Shown here: one piece after another, positions 12,069 to 19,910 of the stretch
How the letters are laid out: every line of letters begins with the position of its first letter
Position numbering within the stretch: position 1 is the first letter of the stretch
Origin: Allobosea sp. UNC402CLCol
GTDB taxonomy: Bacteria > Pseudomonadota > Alphaproteobacteria > Rhizobiales > Beijerinckiaceae
Assembly (NCBI RefSeq): GCF_000745475.1
Contig: NZ_JQJJ01000014.1
Coordinates: 1 to 64,000, forward strand
DNA: 64,000 bases
Direction of reading: 5' to 3'
Made by a program: the position numbers and the translations under genes
Notes under the pieces: generated by a model
Told to the model about the DNA's origin: nothing
The model's database searches: none
Seen by the model: only the letters and a program-made list of their open reading frames with translations

Positions 12069-12662
12069 ATGCGGTTGATTTTCCTGGGGCCGCCGGGGGC
12101 GGGCAAGGGCACTCAGGCGGCGCGCATCGTCGCGAAGCATGGCATTCCGCAACTCTCGACCGGCGACATGTTGCGCGCCGCGGTGGCTGCGGGAACGCCT
12201 GTCGGCCAGAAGGCCAAGGCGGTGATGGATGCCGGCGGCCTCGTTTCGGACGAGATCGTGATTGGCATCGTCGCCGACCGCATCGAGGAGCCGGATGCGA
12301 AGACGGGCTTCATCCTCGACGGCTTTCCGCGCACGCTGGCGCAGGCCGAGGCGCTCGACGAGATGCTCGCGGGCAAGGGGCTGAAGCTCGACGCCGTGCT
12401 CGAGCTCAAGGTCGACCAGACGAAGCTGGTCGATCGGATCGTCCGCCGCGCCGAGGAGGCGAGGGCGGCCGGGCAGCCGGTGCGCAAGGATGACGATCCG
12501 GAGGTCTTCAAGACCCGGCTCGAAGCCTATAACCGCGATACTGCGGTGGTCGCTCCCTATTACGAGAAGCGCGGCCAGCTCACGCCGATCGACGGCATGC
12601 AAGCCATCGACGATGTTTCGGCGGCGATCGAGAGTGCGCTCTCGGAGACGGTGCGGAGCTGA
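12069..12662 (+). CDS. adk: Adenylate kinase
   Basis: Catalyses ATP + AMP to 2 ADP in the cytoplasm. The 197-residue enzyme has the P-loop [14 protein letters not shown] near residue 7, [11 protein letters not shown] in the NMP-binding region and the [13 protein letters not shown] motif. The LID is the short type: after [13 protein letters not shown] comes [15 protein letters not shown], with no zinc-binding cysteines, which explains the length below the roughly 214 residues of E. coli. The ATG follows the secY stop without a gap, a conserved secY-adk pair. Confidence 0.97.
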   Translation: MRLIFLGPPGAGKGTQAARIVAKHGIPQLSTGDMLRAAVAAGTPVGQKAKAVMDAGGLVSDEIVIGIVADRIEEPDAKTGFILDGFPRTLAQAEALDEMLAGKGLKLDAVLELKVDQTKLVDRIVRRAEEARAAGQPVRKDDDPEVFKTRLEAYNRDTAVVAPYYEKRGQLTPIDGMQAIDDVSAAIESALSETVRS

Positions 12663-12702
12663 AGGCCAGGCGCGATCACCGGCGCTTGGCATGAATCTTG
12701 GT

Positions 12703-12726
12703 TGGCGCAGGTTGACTCTTGCGCCA
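12703..12726. other. Hairpin downstream of adk
   Basis: Seven-base arms TGGCGCA (12703-12709) and TGCGCCA (12720-12726) flank a ten-base loop. The loop holds TTGACT (12712-12717), and CTAACG lies 16 bases further on, so the region could instead contain the promoter of rpsM-rpsK-rpoA-rplQ. Both readings are weak. Confidence 0.3.
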
Positions 12727-12911
12727 TGAGTCGCTAACGACCCGCCATCCGGTTTCATGAGAGCGATGCCGTTACCTTCGCGAGAAGGGGCGACGTCGCA
12801 TTCTCGCGTGGAACCGTTCAACGTCCTGCATGGGCCGGCCTCCACCGGACGCGGGGCTTCTTTCACAGGCCGCGGGGCCATCGGGTTCCCGGCAGATATG
12901 GAGAAGAGACC

Positions 12912-13280
12912 ATGGCTCGTATCGCGGGCGTTAACATTCCCACCGGCAAGCGCGTCGTCATCGGCTTGCAGTACATCCATGGCATCGGCGCCGCCAAGGC
13001 CAAGGAAATCTGCGCGAAGGTCGGCATCGCCGACGAGCGTCGCGTCAACCAGCTGACCGACGCCGAAGTGCTTCAGATCCGCGAGGCGATCGATCGCGAC
13101 TACCTCGTCGAGGGCGATCTGCGCCGCGAAGTCTCGATGAACATCAAGCGCCTGATGGACCTCGGCTGCTACCGCGGCCTGCGCCATCGCCGCTCGCTGC
13201 CGGTCCGCGGCCAGCGCACGCATACCAACGCCCGCACCCGCAAGGGCAAGGCGAAGCCGATCGCCGGCAAGAAGAAGTGA
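12912..13280 (+). CDS. rpsM: 30S ribosomal protein S13 (uS13)
   Basis: S13 sits in the 30S head and contacts P-site tRNA and L5. The 122-residue product starts [20 protein letters not shown] and has the C-terminal [20 protein letters not shown] signature followed by a Lys-rich tail. It begins the alpha-operon part of the locus after a 249-base interval without infA or rpmJ. Confidence 0.97.
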   Translation: MARIAGVNIPTGKRVVIGLQYIHGIGAAKAKEICAKVGIADERRVNQLTDAEVLQIREAIDRDYLVEGDLRREVSMNIKRLMDLGCYRGLRHRRSLPVRGQRTHTNARTRKGKAKPIAGKKK

Positions 13281-13281
13281 T

Positions 13282-13388
13282 GTTCGGCTGAGCCGAACGT
13301 CGTCCTCGGGCTTGCTCCGAGGATCGTGTGACGAGGGCGCCTTTTGGCGCCTTCTCCTGCCAGAGATGCCCGGATCAAATCCGGGCAT
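13282..13388. repeat. Cluster of short extragenic palindromes between rpsM and rpsK
   Basis: Three palindromes follow rpsM. The first (13282-13298) is GTTCGGCT and AGCCGAAC around a single G. The second has TCCTCGG (13303-13309) and CCGAGGA (13317-13323). The third has ATGCCCGGA (13366-13374) and TCCGGGCAT (13380-13388). The third wording (GCCCGGATCAAATCCGGGCATGAC) matches a common alphaproteobacterial dispersed repeat style. They could act as an mRNA processing or attenuation region. Confidence 0.6.
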
Positions 13389-13457
13389 GACGGCGGGAAG
13401 ACCTCTCCCCAGCGCCTGGAATGACGGGCGCGCCTGAAGGATGAAAGAAAGAGAACC

Positions 13458-13847
13458 ATGGCCAAGGAAGCCACCCGCGTCCGTCGTCGCGAACGCAAGA
13501 ACATCGTCTCCGGCGTCGCGCATGTGAACGCCTCGTTCAACAACACCATGATCACCATCACCGACGCGCAGGGCAACACGATCTCGTGGTCGTCGGCCGG
13601 CACGATGGGCTTCAAGGGTTCGCGGAAGTCGACCCCCTATGCTGCGCAGGTCGCGGCCGAGGACGCCGCCCGCAAGGCTGCCGAGCATGGCATGCGCACC
13701 CTCGAGGTCGAGGTGACGGGTCCGGGTTCGGGCCGTGAGTCGGCGCTGCGCGCGCTGCAGGCCGCGGGCTTCACCGTGACCTCGATCCGCGACGTGACTC
13801 CGATCCCGCACAATGGCTGCCGGCCGCGCAAGCGCCGTCGCGTCTGA
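13458..13847 (+). CDS. rpsK: 30S ribosomal protein S11 (uS11)
   Basis: S11 forms part of the 30S platform next to the mRNA exit. The 129-residue product has [37 protein letters not shown] and the C-terminal signature [20 protein letters not shown]. Its ATG follows GAAAGAGAACC. Confidence 0.97.
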   Translation: MAKEATRVRRRERKNIVSGVAHVNASFNNTMITITDAQGNTISWSSAGTMGFKGSRKSTPYAAQVAAEDAARKAAEHGMRTLEVEVTGPGSGRESALRALQAAGFTVTSIRDVTPIPHNGCRPRKRRRV

Positions 13848-13865
13848 CGCGAAGTCCATTGCAAG

Positions 13866-13889
13866 AGGCGCCCGCAGGGGCGGGCGCCT
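13866..13889. other. Hairpin in the rpsK-rpoA gap
   Basis: Perfect ten-base arms AGGCGCCCGC (13866-13875) and GCGGGCGCCT (13880-13889) with a four-base AGGG loop. No T-run follows, so an attenuator or mRNA-stabilising role before rpoA is more likely than full termination. Confidence 0.55.
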
Positions 13890-13939
13890 GTCCGGGGCGG
13901 CGGTGGCCGCCAGATGAATTCAGCACCAGGAGTGCGGTC

Positions 13940-14956
13940 GTGATCAGCAAGAACTGGCAGGATCTTTCCAAGCCGAACAAGCTCGAAGTGAAGGTCGGAG
14001 ACGACCCGAAGCGTCAGGCCACCGTGATCGCGCGTCCGCTCGAGCGCGGCTTCGGCATGACGCTCGGCAATGCGCTCCGTCGCGTGCTGCTGTCGTCGCT
14101 CCAGGGCGCGGCGGTGACCGCCGTCCAGATCGACGGCGTTCTGCACGAGTTCTCTTCGATTCCGGGCGTCCGCGAGGACGTCACCGACATCGTCCTGAAC
14201 ATCAAGGCCATCGCCATCAAGATGCAGGGCGAGGGTCCCAAGCGCATGACCCTGCGCAAGTCGGGCCCGGGCACCGTCACCGCCGGTGACATCAACACCA
14301 TCGGCGACGTCTCGATCCTCAACCCCGAGCTCGTGCTCTGCACCCTCGACGAGGGCGCCGAGATCCGCATGGAGTTCACGGTCAACACCGGCAAGGGCTA
14401 TGTCCCGGCCGAGCAGAATCGCCCCGAGGACGCGCCGATCGGCCTGATCCCGGTCGACAGCCTGTACTCGCCGGTCAAGAAGGTCTCCTACCGCGTCGAG
14501 AACACCCGCGAGGGCCAGAACCTCGACAAGGATTCGCTGACGCTGGCGATCGAGACCAACGGCTCGGTCAGCCCCGAGGACGCGCTGGCGCTCGCCGCCC
14601 GCATCCTGCAGGATCAGCTCGCCGTCTTCATCACCTTCGAGGAGCCGCGCAAGGAAGAGGCCGTCTCGACCGCGCCGCAGCTGCCCTTCAACCCGGCGCT
14701 GCTCAAGAAGGTCGACGAGCTCGAGCTTTCGGTGCGTTCGGCCAACTGCCTCAAGAACGACAACATCGTCTATATCGGCGACCTCATCCAGAAGTCGGAG
14801 GGCGAGATGCTGCGCACCCCGAACTTCGGTCGCAAGTCGCTGAACGAGATCAAGGAAGTGCTGGCGACCATGGGCCTGCACCTGGGCATGGACGTCCAGG
14901 GCTGGCCGCCGGAGAACATCGAAGAGCTCGCCAAGCGCTTCGAAGAGCACTACTGA
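13940..14956 (+). CDS. rpoA: DNA-directed RNA polymerase subunit alpha
   Basis: The alpha subunit dimer scaffolds RNA polymerase, and its C-terminal domain contacts UP elements and activators. The GTG at 13940 gives 338 residues starting (M)[17 protein letters not shown], matching family length, with CCAGGAG seven bases upstream. An earlier ATG at 13859 would run through the hairpin and is rejected. The N-terminal domain has [20 protein letters not shown]; the C-terminal domain has [20 protein letters not shown] and [16 protein letters not shown], keeping the DNA-contacting Arg. Confidence 0.98.
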   Translation: MISKNWQDLSKPNKLEVKVGDDPKRQATVIARPLERGFGMTLGNALRRVLLSSLQGAAVTAVQIDGVLHEFSSIPGVREDVTDIVLNIKAIAIKMQGEGPKRMTLRKSGPGTVTAGDINTIGDVSILNPELVLCTLDEGAEIRMEFTVNTGKGYVPAEQNRPEDAPIGLIPVDSLYSPVKKVSYRVENTREGQNLDKDSLTLAIETNGSVSPEDALALAARILQDQLAVFITFEEPRKEEAVSTAPQLPFNPALLKKVDELELSVRSANCLKNDNIVYIGDLIQKSEGEMLRTPNFGRKSLNEIKEVLATMGLHLGMDVQGWPPENIEELAKRFEEHY

Positions 14957-15071
14957 GTTTCAACCGGCGTGGGAGGCATCCCGCGCCAACCCCGCCCGGC
15001 TATTCCCAGCCGGAGCATAACGAACGGCCGTACCGTGGCACGGCGGCCGTAAGCAACGAAGGAGCCAAACA

Positions 15072-15488
15072 ATGCGTCACGGATTTCGCGGTCGCCGTTT
15101 CAACCGCACGGCCGAGCATCGCCAGGCGATGTTCGCCAATATGGCCCAGGCCCTGATCAAGCACGAGCAGATCACCACCACCCTGCCGAAGGCGAAGGAT
15201 CTGCGCCCGGTCGTCGAGAAGCTGATCACGCTCGGCAAGCGCGGCGACCTGCATGCTCGTCGTCAGGCGATCGCCCAGATCAAGGACATCGCGCTGGTCG
15301 GCAAGCTCTTCGCGGTGCTCGGCCCGCGCTACAAGGAGCGCAATGGCGGCTATCTGCGCATCATGAAGGCGGGCTTCCGCTTCGGCGACAACGCCCCGCT
15401 CGCGATCATCGAGTTCGTCGACCGCGACGTCGAGGCCAAGGGCAAGGACTCCGGTCCGGTGTTCACGGCTGAAGACGAAGCGGCCTGA
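15072..15488 (+). CDS. rplQ: 50S ribosomal protein L17 (bL17)
   Basis: Last gene of the ribosomal locus. The 138-residue product begins [20 protein letters not shown] and includes [20 protein letters not shown]. Its C-terminus is extended past the 127 residues of E. coli with an acidic tail ([17 protein letters not shown]). AAGGAG lies before the ATG and a strong terminator follows the stop. Confidence 0.97.
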   Translation: MRHGFRGRRFNRTAEHRQAMFANMAQALIKHEQITTTLPKAKDLRPVVEKLITLGKRGDLHARRQAIAQIKDIALVGKLFAVLGPRYKERNGGYLRIMKAGFRFGDNAPLAIIEFVDRDVEAKGKDSGPVFTAEDEAA

Positions 15489-15508
15489 TCGGCCGAATCA
15501 TCGATTTG

Positions 15509-15538
15509 AAAGGGGCGGTCTTCGGGCCGCCCTTTTTT
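15509..15538 (+). terminator. Intrinsic terminator of the ribosomal locus
   Basis: The stem GGGCGGTC (15513-15520) pairs with GGCCGCCC (15525-15532) around TTCG, extended by A-T pairs on the outside and followed by TTTTTT. It closes the rpsM to rplQ transcription unit. Confidence 0.88.
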
Positions 15539-15634
15539 ATTCGCCGGACTTCGTTCTGATGCGCGAGTCGTGGGAGCTTGCTGCGGTCTCTGAGACAGAG
15601 AGGCTTGGAAAGCCGGCTGCCGGGGTGCTGGCTC

Positions 15635-16054
15635 TCAGTCCGGCCGCCGCGCCAGCTCCCCGGCGAGGTCGAGCAGCGCGTCGACAGGCTGGGTTGGCAG
15701 ATCGGTTTCCGGCGTCACGCCATAGAGCCCGAAGATGAACTGCGTGGTCTCGTCATGCTCGGCCACGCCCATCGTCCAGCCGGCGAAAAGACGTTCCGCG
15801 ACGGGCGCTCGAGAGAGAACCTGCAGGCCAGTATGGCGCGGGTCCGCTTCGATCCGGGCATAGGTTTCACTGAGGCGAGCAGCCTCGCCTTCCAGCACCT
15901 GCGCGAAGGCGCCGCGCGTGGCGAGCAGGAAGCCGGTGATGTCGTTTGCTTCGTTGAAGCGGCGAGCGCTCGACAGAATTCCGCCCAGTTCCTCGCGTCG
16001 GTTTGAATCGTCGAGCAGGCTGTGGCTGGCATAAACAAGCCGGATCAGGCTCAT
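15635..16054 (-). CDS. BLUF-domain blue-light sensor protein
   Basis: A 139-residue protein made of one BLUF (FAD-binding blue-light sensor) domain. It has RLVYASHS at the start with flavin-contacting Tyr8, Asn34 in RRFNEAND, the ITGFLL segment, and the key Gln52 in FAQVLEGE. RHTGLQVL and the GWTMG motif with Trp93 and Met95 follow. All residues known to form the flavin hydrogen-bond network are present. The start at 16054 is preferred because AGGGAAAA lies just upstream. No output domain is attached and no obvious partner adjoins, so its downstream target is unknown. It is transcribed against the flanking genes. Confidence 0.9.
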   Translation of the reverse strand: MSLIRLVYASHSLLDDSNRREELGGILSSARRFNEANDITGFLLATRGAFAQVLEGEAARLSETYARIEADPRHTGLQVLSRAPVAERLFAGWTMGVAEHDETTQFIFGLYGVTPETDLPTQPVDALLDLAGELARRPD

Positions 16055-16205
16055 GAGTTTTCCCTGGTGGCTTGCGAAGCCGCATGAGTTGCACGACATG
16101 TCGGTGAGGAACTGCGAGCGTCGAGACGGGTATAATGAAGGATGCCCGGCTGGCCGCTGCAACTCCGATTTTGGCAGGCGGCTTTTGTTTTACGACGAGG
16201 ACAGC

Positions 16206-17642
16206 ATGATCGAACGCTTCTCAGGACATCGCAGGAGGCTGGCCGCCGCCGCGTTCGCATGTGCGCTGGGTGCCGCCGTCTCGCCCTGGCCGGCGCTCGG
16301 CCAGGCGCGGCAGGTGCCCGAGGCGCGCGAGCAGATCACGCTCTCCTTCGCGCCGCTGGTGAAGCGAACCGCCGCCTCCGTGGTCAACGTCTATGGCGCC
16401 CGCGTCGAGAAGCGGCCGCAGAACCCGTTCATGGACGATCCGTTCTTCCGCCGCTTCTTCGGCGATGGCGGCTTCGGCGTGCCGCGCGAGCAGGTGCAGC
16501 GCTCGCTCGGCTCCGGCGTCATCGTCGATGCGCAGGCCGGGCTCGTGGTGACGAACAACCACGTCATCGAGAACATGAGCGAGGTCAAGGTCGCCTTCGC
16601 CGACAAGCGCGAGGTCGAGGCCAAGATCCTGCTGCGCGACGCGCGCACCGACCTTGCCGTGCTCAAGGTCGCGGATACCAAGAACCTCGCCGCGATCGAG
16701 CTGGCCGATACCGATGAACTGCAGGTCGGCGACATCGTGCTCGCCATGGGCAATCCCTTCGGCGTCGGCCAGACCGTGACGCAAGGCATCGTCTCGGCGC
16801 TCGCGCGCACGCAGATCGGCGTCGGCGATGCCCAGTCCTTCATCCAGACCGATGCGGCGATCAATCCGGGCAATTCCGGCGGCGCGCTGATCGACATGAA
16901 GGGCCGGGTGGTCGGCATCAACACGGCGATCTATTCGCGCTCGGGCGGCAGTGTCGGCATCGGCTTCGCCATTCCTTCCGCGATGGTCCGCCTCGTCGTC
17001 GATAGCGCCAAGGCCGGTGCCACCACGGTCAAGCGCCCGTGGTTCGGCGCGCGCCTGCAGGCGCTGACGACCGATGTCGCCGACGGGCTCGGCCTCGACC
17101 GGCCGGCGGGCTCCGTCGTGGCCAGCGTGGTGGAGAAGGGGCCGGCGGACCTGGCGGGCCTGCGCCGCTCCGACGTCATTCTCTCCGTCGACGGGGCAGC
17201 GGTCGACGATCCCGAGGCGTTCGGCTACCGCTTCGCGACACGGCCGATCGGCGGCACGACCATGCTGACCGTGCTGCGCGGCGGCAACCGTATCTCGATT
17301 CCGGTCAAGCTCGTGGCGGCGCCGGAAAGCCGCCCGCGCGACGCGGTCAAGCTCACCAGCCGCTCGCCGCTGGCGGGGCTGACGGTGATGAATCTTTCGC
17401 CGGCCGTCGCGGAAGAGCTCTCGATGGAAACCGCGAATGAGGGCGTCGTCGTCGGCGAGGTCGAGGAGGGCAGCGCGGGCGCCAATATCGGCTTCCAGAA
17501 GGGCGACATCATCATGGCGCTCAACGGCGAGCGGATGGCGACCTCGCGCGATGTCGAGACCATCCTCAAGGATCGCCGGCGCGCCTGGGAGGTGACGATC
17601 TCGCGCAAGGGCCAGACGATCACCTCGGTCTTCCCCGGGTGA
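16206..17642 (+). CDS. Periplasmic serine protease, HtrA/Deg family
   Basis: A 478-residue Do-type protease for envelope protein quality control. A Sec signal peptide (RLAAAAFACALGAAVSPWPA, cleavage likely after ALG) leads to a trypsin-like domain with the complete triad His119 (TNNHVIE), Asp149 (DARTDLAV) and Ser224 (NPGNSGGALID). Two PDZ domains follow (about 275-360 and 380-475; GLRRSDVILSVDG and IGFQKGDIIMALNG). A Phe/Asp-rich loop (NPFMDDPFFRRFFGDGG) matches the LA loop of the family. The ATG at 16206 places the signal peptide at the N-terminus; an upstream extension is rejected. The stop overlaps the rarA GTG by four bases. Confidence 0.95.
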   Translation: MIERFSGHRRRLAAAAFACALGAAVSPWPALGQARQVPEAREQITLSFAPLVKRTAASVVNVYGARVEKRPQNPFMDDPFFRRFFGDGGFGVPREQVQRSLGSGVIVDAQAGLVVTNNHVIENMSEVKVAFADKREVEAKILLRDARTDLAVLKVADTKNLAAIELADTDELQVGDIVLAMGNPFGVGQTVTQGIVSALARTQIGVGDAQSFIQTDAAINPGNSGGALIDMKGRVVGINTAIYSRSGGSVGIGFAIPSAMVRLVVDSAKAGATTVKRPWFGARLQALTTDVADGLGLDRPAGSVVASVVEKGPADLAGLRRSDVILSVDGAAVDDPEAFGYRFATRPIGGTTMLTVLRGGNRISIPVKLVAAPESRPRDAVKLTSRSPLAGLTVMNLSPAVAEELSMETANEGVVVGEVEEGSAGANIGFQKGDIIMALNGERMATSRDVETILKDRRRAWEVTISRKGQTITSVFPG

Positions 17643-18946
17643 GCGACCTGTTCTCGGCCTCCGGCCTCGACAAGGCGGGGCCGCGCCCGCTCGCCGACCG
17701 CCTGCGGCCGACCACGCTCGCCGAGGTGGCCGGGCAGGAGCATCTGACCGGCCCTGACGGCGCGCTGACGCGGCTCGTCGCCTCCGGCACGGTCGGTAGC
17801 CTGATCTTCTGGGGGCCGCCCGGCACCGGCAAGACCACGGTGGCGCGGCTGCTCGCCGGGCTCGTCGATCTCGGCTTCGAGCAGATCAGCGCGATCTTCT
17901 CAGGGGTCGCCGACCTGAAGAGGGTGTTCGAGGCGGCACGCGGCCGGCGGCTCGGCGGCAAGGGCACGCTGCTCTTCGTCGACGAGATTCATCGCTTCAA
18001 CCGCGCCCAGCTCGACGCCTTCCTGCCGGTGATGGAGGACGGAACGATCACGCTGATCGGCGCGACGACCGAGAACCCGTCCTTCGCGCTCAATGCGGCC
18101 TTGCTCTCGCGGGCGCGCGTCCTGACCTTCAAGGCGCTCGACGAGGGTTCGCTGCTCTTCCTGCTCGGCCGGGCCGAGGTGCTGGAGAACCGGGAGCTGC
18201 CGCTGACGCCGGAGGCGCGGCTGGCACTGGCCCGTTTCGCCGATGGCGACGGGCGCGCCGTGCTGACCCTGGCGGAGGAGATCTGGCGGGCGGCGAAGCC
18301 CGGCGAAATCCTCGACGAGCATGGGCTGTCGGAGGTGATCCAGCGCCGCGCGCCGATCTACGACAAGGCGCAGGACGGCCACTACAACCTGATCTCGGCC
18401 CTGCACAAGACGATCCGCGGCTCCGATCCCGACGCGGCGCTGTATTATTTCGCCCGTATGCTCGATGCCGGTGAGGATCCGCGCTTCCTGGCGCGTCGTC
18501 TGGTCCGGATGGCGGTGGAGGATATCGGGCTTGCCGATCCGCAGGCGCTCCTCCATGCGCGGGCGGCTGCCGAAACCTACGAGCAGCTCGGCACGCCGGA
18601 AGGCGAGCTCGCGCTGGCCAATTGCGTGATCTATCTCGCCACGGCGCCGAAATCGAACGCCGCCTACACCGCCTACAAGGCGGCGGTGCGGGTGGCGAAG
18701 GAGCGGGGATCGCTGATGCCGCCGAAAACCATCCTCAACGCGCCGACCCGGCTGATGCGTGAGGAGGGCTATGGCGCCGATTACGCCTATGACCACGACC
18801 AGCCGGACGCCTTCTCGGGACAGAACTACTGGCCCGACGCGCTCGGCCGCCAGCATTTCTACGACCCGCCGGAGCGCGGCTTCGAGCGCGAAATCCGCAA
18901 GCGGCTGGAATACTGGGAGAAGCGGCGTCAGGAGCGGGGCAGTTAG
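17639..18946 (+). CDS. rarA: Replication-associated recombination protein A (MgsA/WRNIP1 family)
   Basis: AAA+ ATPase acting at stalled replication forks. The 435-residue product starts with GTG within the protease stop (GTGA). It has Walker A GPPGTGKT (59-66), Walker B LLFVDEIH (111-118), sensor 1 GATTENPSFALN, and the family C-terminal tetramerisation domain (NLISALHKTIRGSDPDAALY, RRLVRMAVEDIGLADP). HtrA-rarA coupling is frequently seen in Rhizobiales (general knowledge). Length and motifs are normal. Confidence 0.96.
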   Translation: MSDLFSASGLDKAGPRPLADRLRPTTLAEVAGQEHLTGPDGALTRLVASGTVGSLIFWGPPGTGKTTVARLLAGLVDLGFEQISAIFSGVADLKRVFEAARGRRLGGKGTLLFVDEIHRFNRAQLDAFLPVMEDGTITLIGATTENPSFALNAALLSRARVLTFKALDEGSLLFLLGRAEVLENRELPLTPEARLALARFADGDGRAVLTLAEEIWRAAKPGEILDEHGLSEVIQRRAPIYDKAQDGHYNLISALHKTIRGSDPDAALYYFARMLDAGEDPRFLARRLVRMAVEDIGLADPQALLHARAAAETYEQLGTPEGELALANCVIYLATAPKSNAAYTAYKAAVRVAKERGSLMPPKTILNAPTRLMREEGYGADYAYDHDQPDAFSGQNYWPDALGRQHFYDPPERGFEREIRKRLEYWEKRRQERGS

Positions 18947-19045
18947 AGCGAGGCATCGAGGCGGCGGTCGCTTGTCTTTCACGGCCACCTGATCCAGATG
19001 AGGTCATCCGCCGCTTCTGCGGATGGCATCCGACGGATCTCGACG

Positions 19046-19225
19046 ATGGTTCTGCTGGCACGCCTGCTGCTTTTCGTTCCCTCGGTGATCGCGGGCTGGT
19101 TCGTCTTGCGGGAGGACGTCTCCTACTGGATCATCGCCTTCGCGATCGCGCTGGTCTTCATCGTCCTGACCATTGCCTTCGAGCTCTATGCCCTGCCGCT
19201 GCTGCGGGCGCGTCTGAAGCGCTGA
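19046..19225 (+). CDS. Small two-helix membrane protein of unknown function
   Basis: A 59-residue product (MVLLARLLLFVPSVIAGWFV start) with two hydrophobic segments separated by a short polar part (LREDVSY), and a basic C-terminus (RARLKR). An in-frame ATG at 18998 would add 16 polar residues and is less likely because neither site has a strong ribosome-binding sequence. Family not recognised. It lies between rarA and an inverted repeat pair. Confidence 0.55.
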   Translation: MVLLARLLLFVPSVIAGWFVLREDVSYWIIAFAIALVFIVLTIAFELYALPLLRARLKR

Positions 19226-19257
19226 GGGCGCAAGGGCCCGCTTGGATACGCCCCAAG

Positions 19258-19374
19258 CCCTCATCCCGAGGAGCCATTCCGGAGGGAAGGGCGTCTCGGA
19301 GGATGATCCAGCAGGCTCCGGAGACATCTGAAGCATCCTTCGAGACGCGCCTGCGGCGCTCCTCAGGATGAGGG
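19258..19374. repeat. Inverted pair of a dispersed extragenic repeat
   Basis: Copy A (19258-19305) reads CCCTCATCCCGAGGAGC ... GCGTCTCGGAGGATG. Copy B (19334-19374) is the same unit in reverse orientation (read on the minus strand CCCTCATCCTGAGGAGC ... GCGTCTCGAAGGATG). The two share their ends but differ in the middle, and could fold into a long hairpin. The wording is typical of repeats found many times in Bosea-like genomes (recollection, not checked). Confidence 0.7.
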
Positions 19375-19403
19375 CTCACATCTCCAAACAGGCTCCAGAG
19401 AAA

Positions 19404-19754
19404 TCAGCTCCGGCAATAGAACGGCAGGAACGTGCCGGACATGCCCCGATTCATCGCCATCAGCGTCAGCGTGTTGGCGAGAGCCACTTCCTCCTTGCTG
19501 CGCGCGCAGACCTCGGCGCGGGCCTGGCAGTTTGCTGCGAGGAAAGCATCGTGGCTGGCAAGGAAATCCGGGCTCAGCCCGGACTTGCCTTGTCGATTCA
19601 AGGCCTGCTCGTAAGCCGTTCTGTAGCGGTTGCATTTTTCGGTCGGCCAGTCCGGCGCCCGGCCTTGCTGGGCCTCTGTGGCAGAGCCGGCCATGGTGAG
19701 GGCCGATGCGAAGGCGAAGCCGAGCCACACCCGCAAAACCCCGTTCATTGCCAT
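19404..19754 (-). CDS. Small exported protein of unknown function
   Basis: A 116-residue product with an N-terminal signal peptide (VLRVWLGFAFASALTMAGSA, cleavage probably near ATEAQ). The mature part has four Cys (in KCNRYR, ANCQAR, EVCARS and FYCRS), suggesting two disulfide bonds in the periplasm. The start at 19754 is favoured because AGGGAAG lies six bases upstream; a second ATG follows two codons later. No known family recognised. It is divergent from the solute-binding protein gene at 19911. Confidence 0.65.
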   Translation of the reverse strand: MAMNGVLRVWLGFAFASALTMAGSATEAQQGRAPDWPTEKCNRYRTAYEQALNRQGKSGLSPDFLASHDAFLAANCQARAEVCARSKEEVALANTLTLMAMNRGMSGTFLPFYCRS

Positions 19755-19910
19755 ATCCGTCTTCCCTTTATCCGTCGGCCGACCTGCTTCGCCAAGGCGC
19801 GGAACAGAGCGGGCGATTGCGGCGGAATTTGTTTAGGCGCCGATCGTCTCTGGCGCATCTCTTGCTGGCGATCTGCGGTGACGCCACGATCATCGCGAGG
19901 GGAGAATGAG

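Noticed and set aside
12712-12739. Firm promoter call for the rpsM operon (TTGACT and CTAACG)
   Set aside because: The -10 match is poor and the element overlaps a hairpin, so it is mentioned only as a weak possibility.
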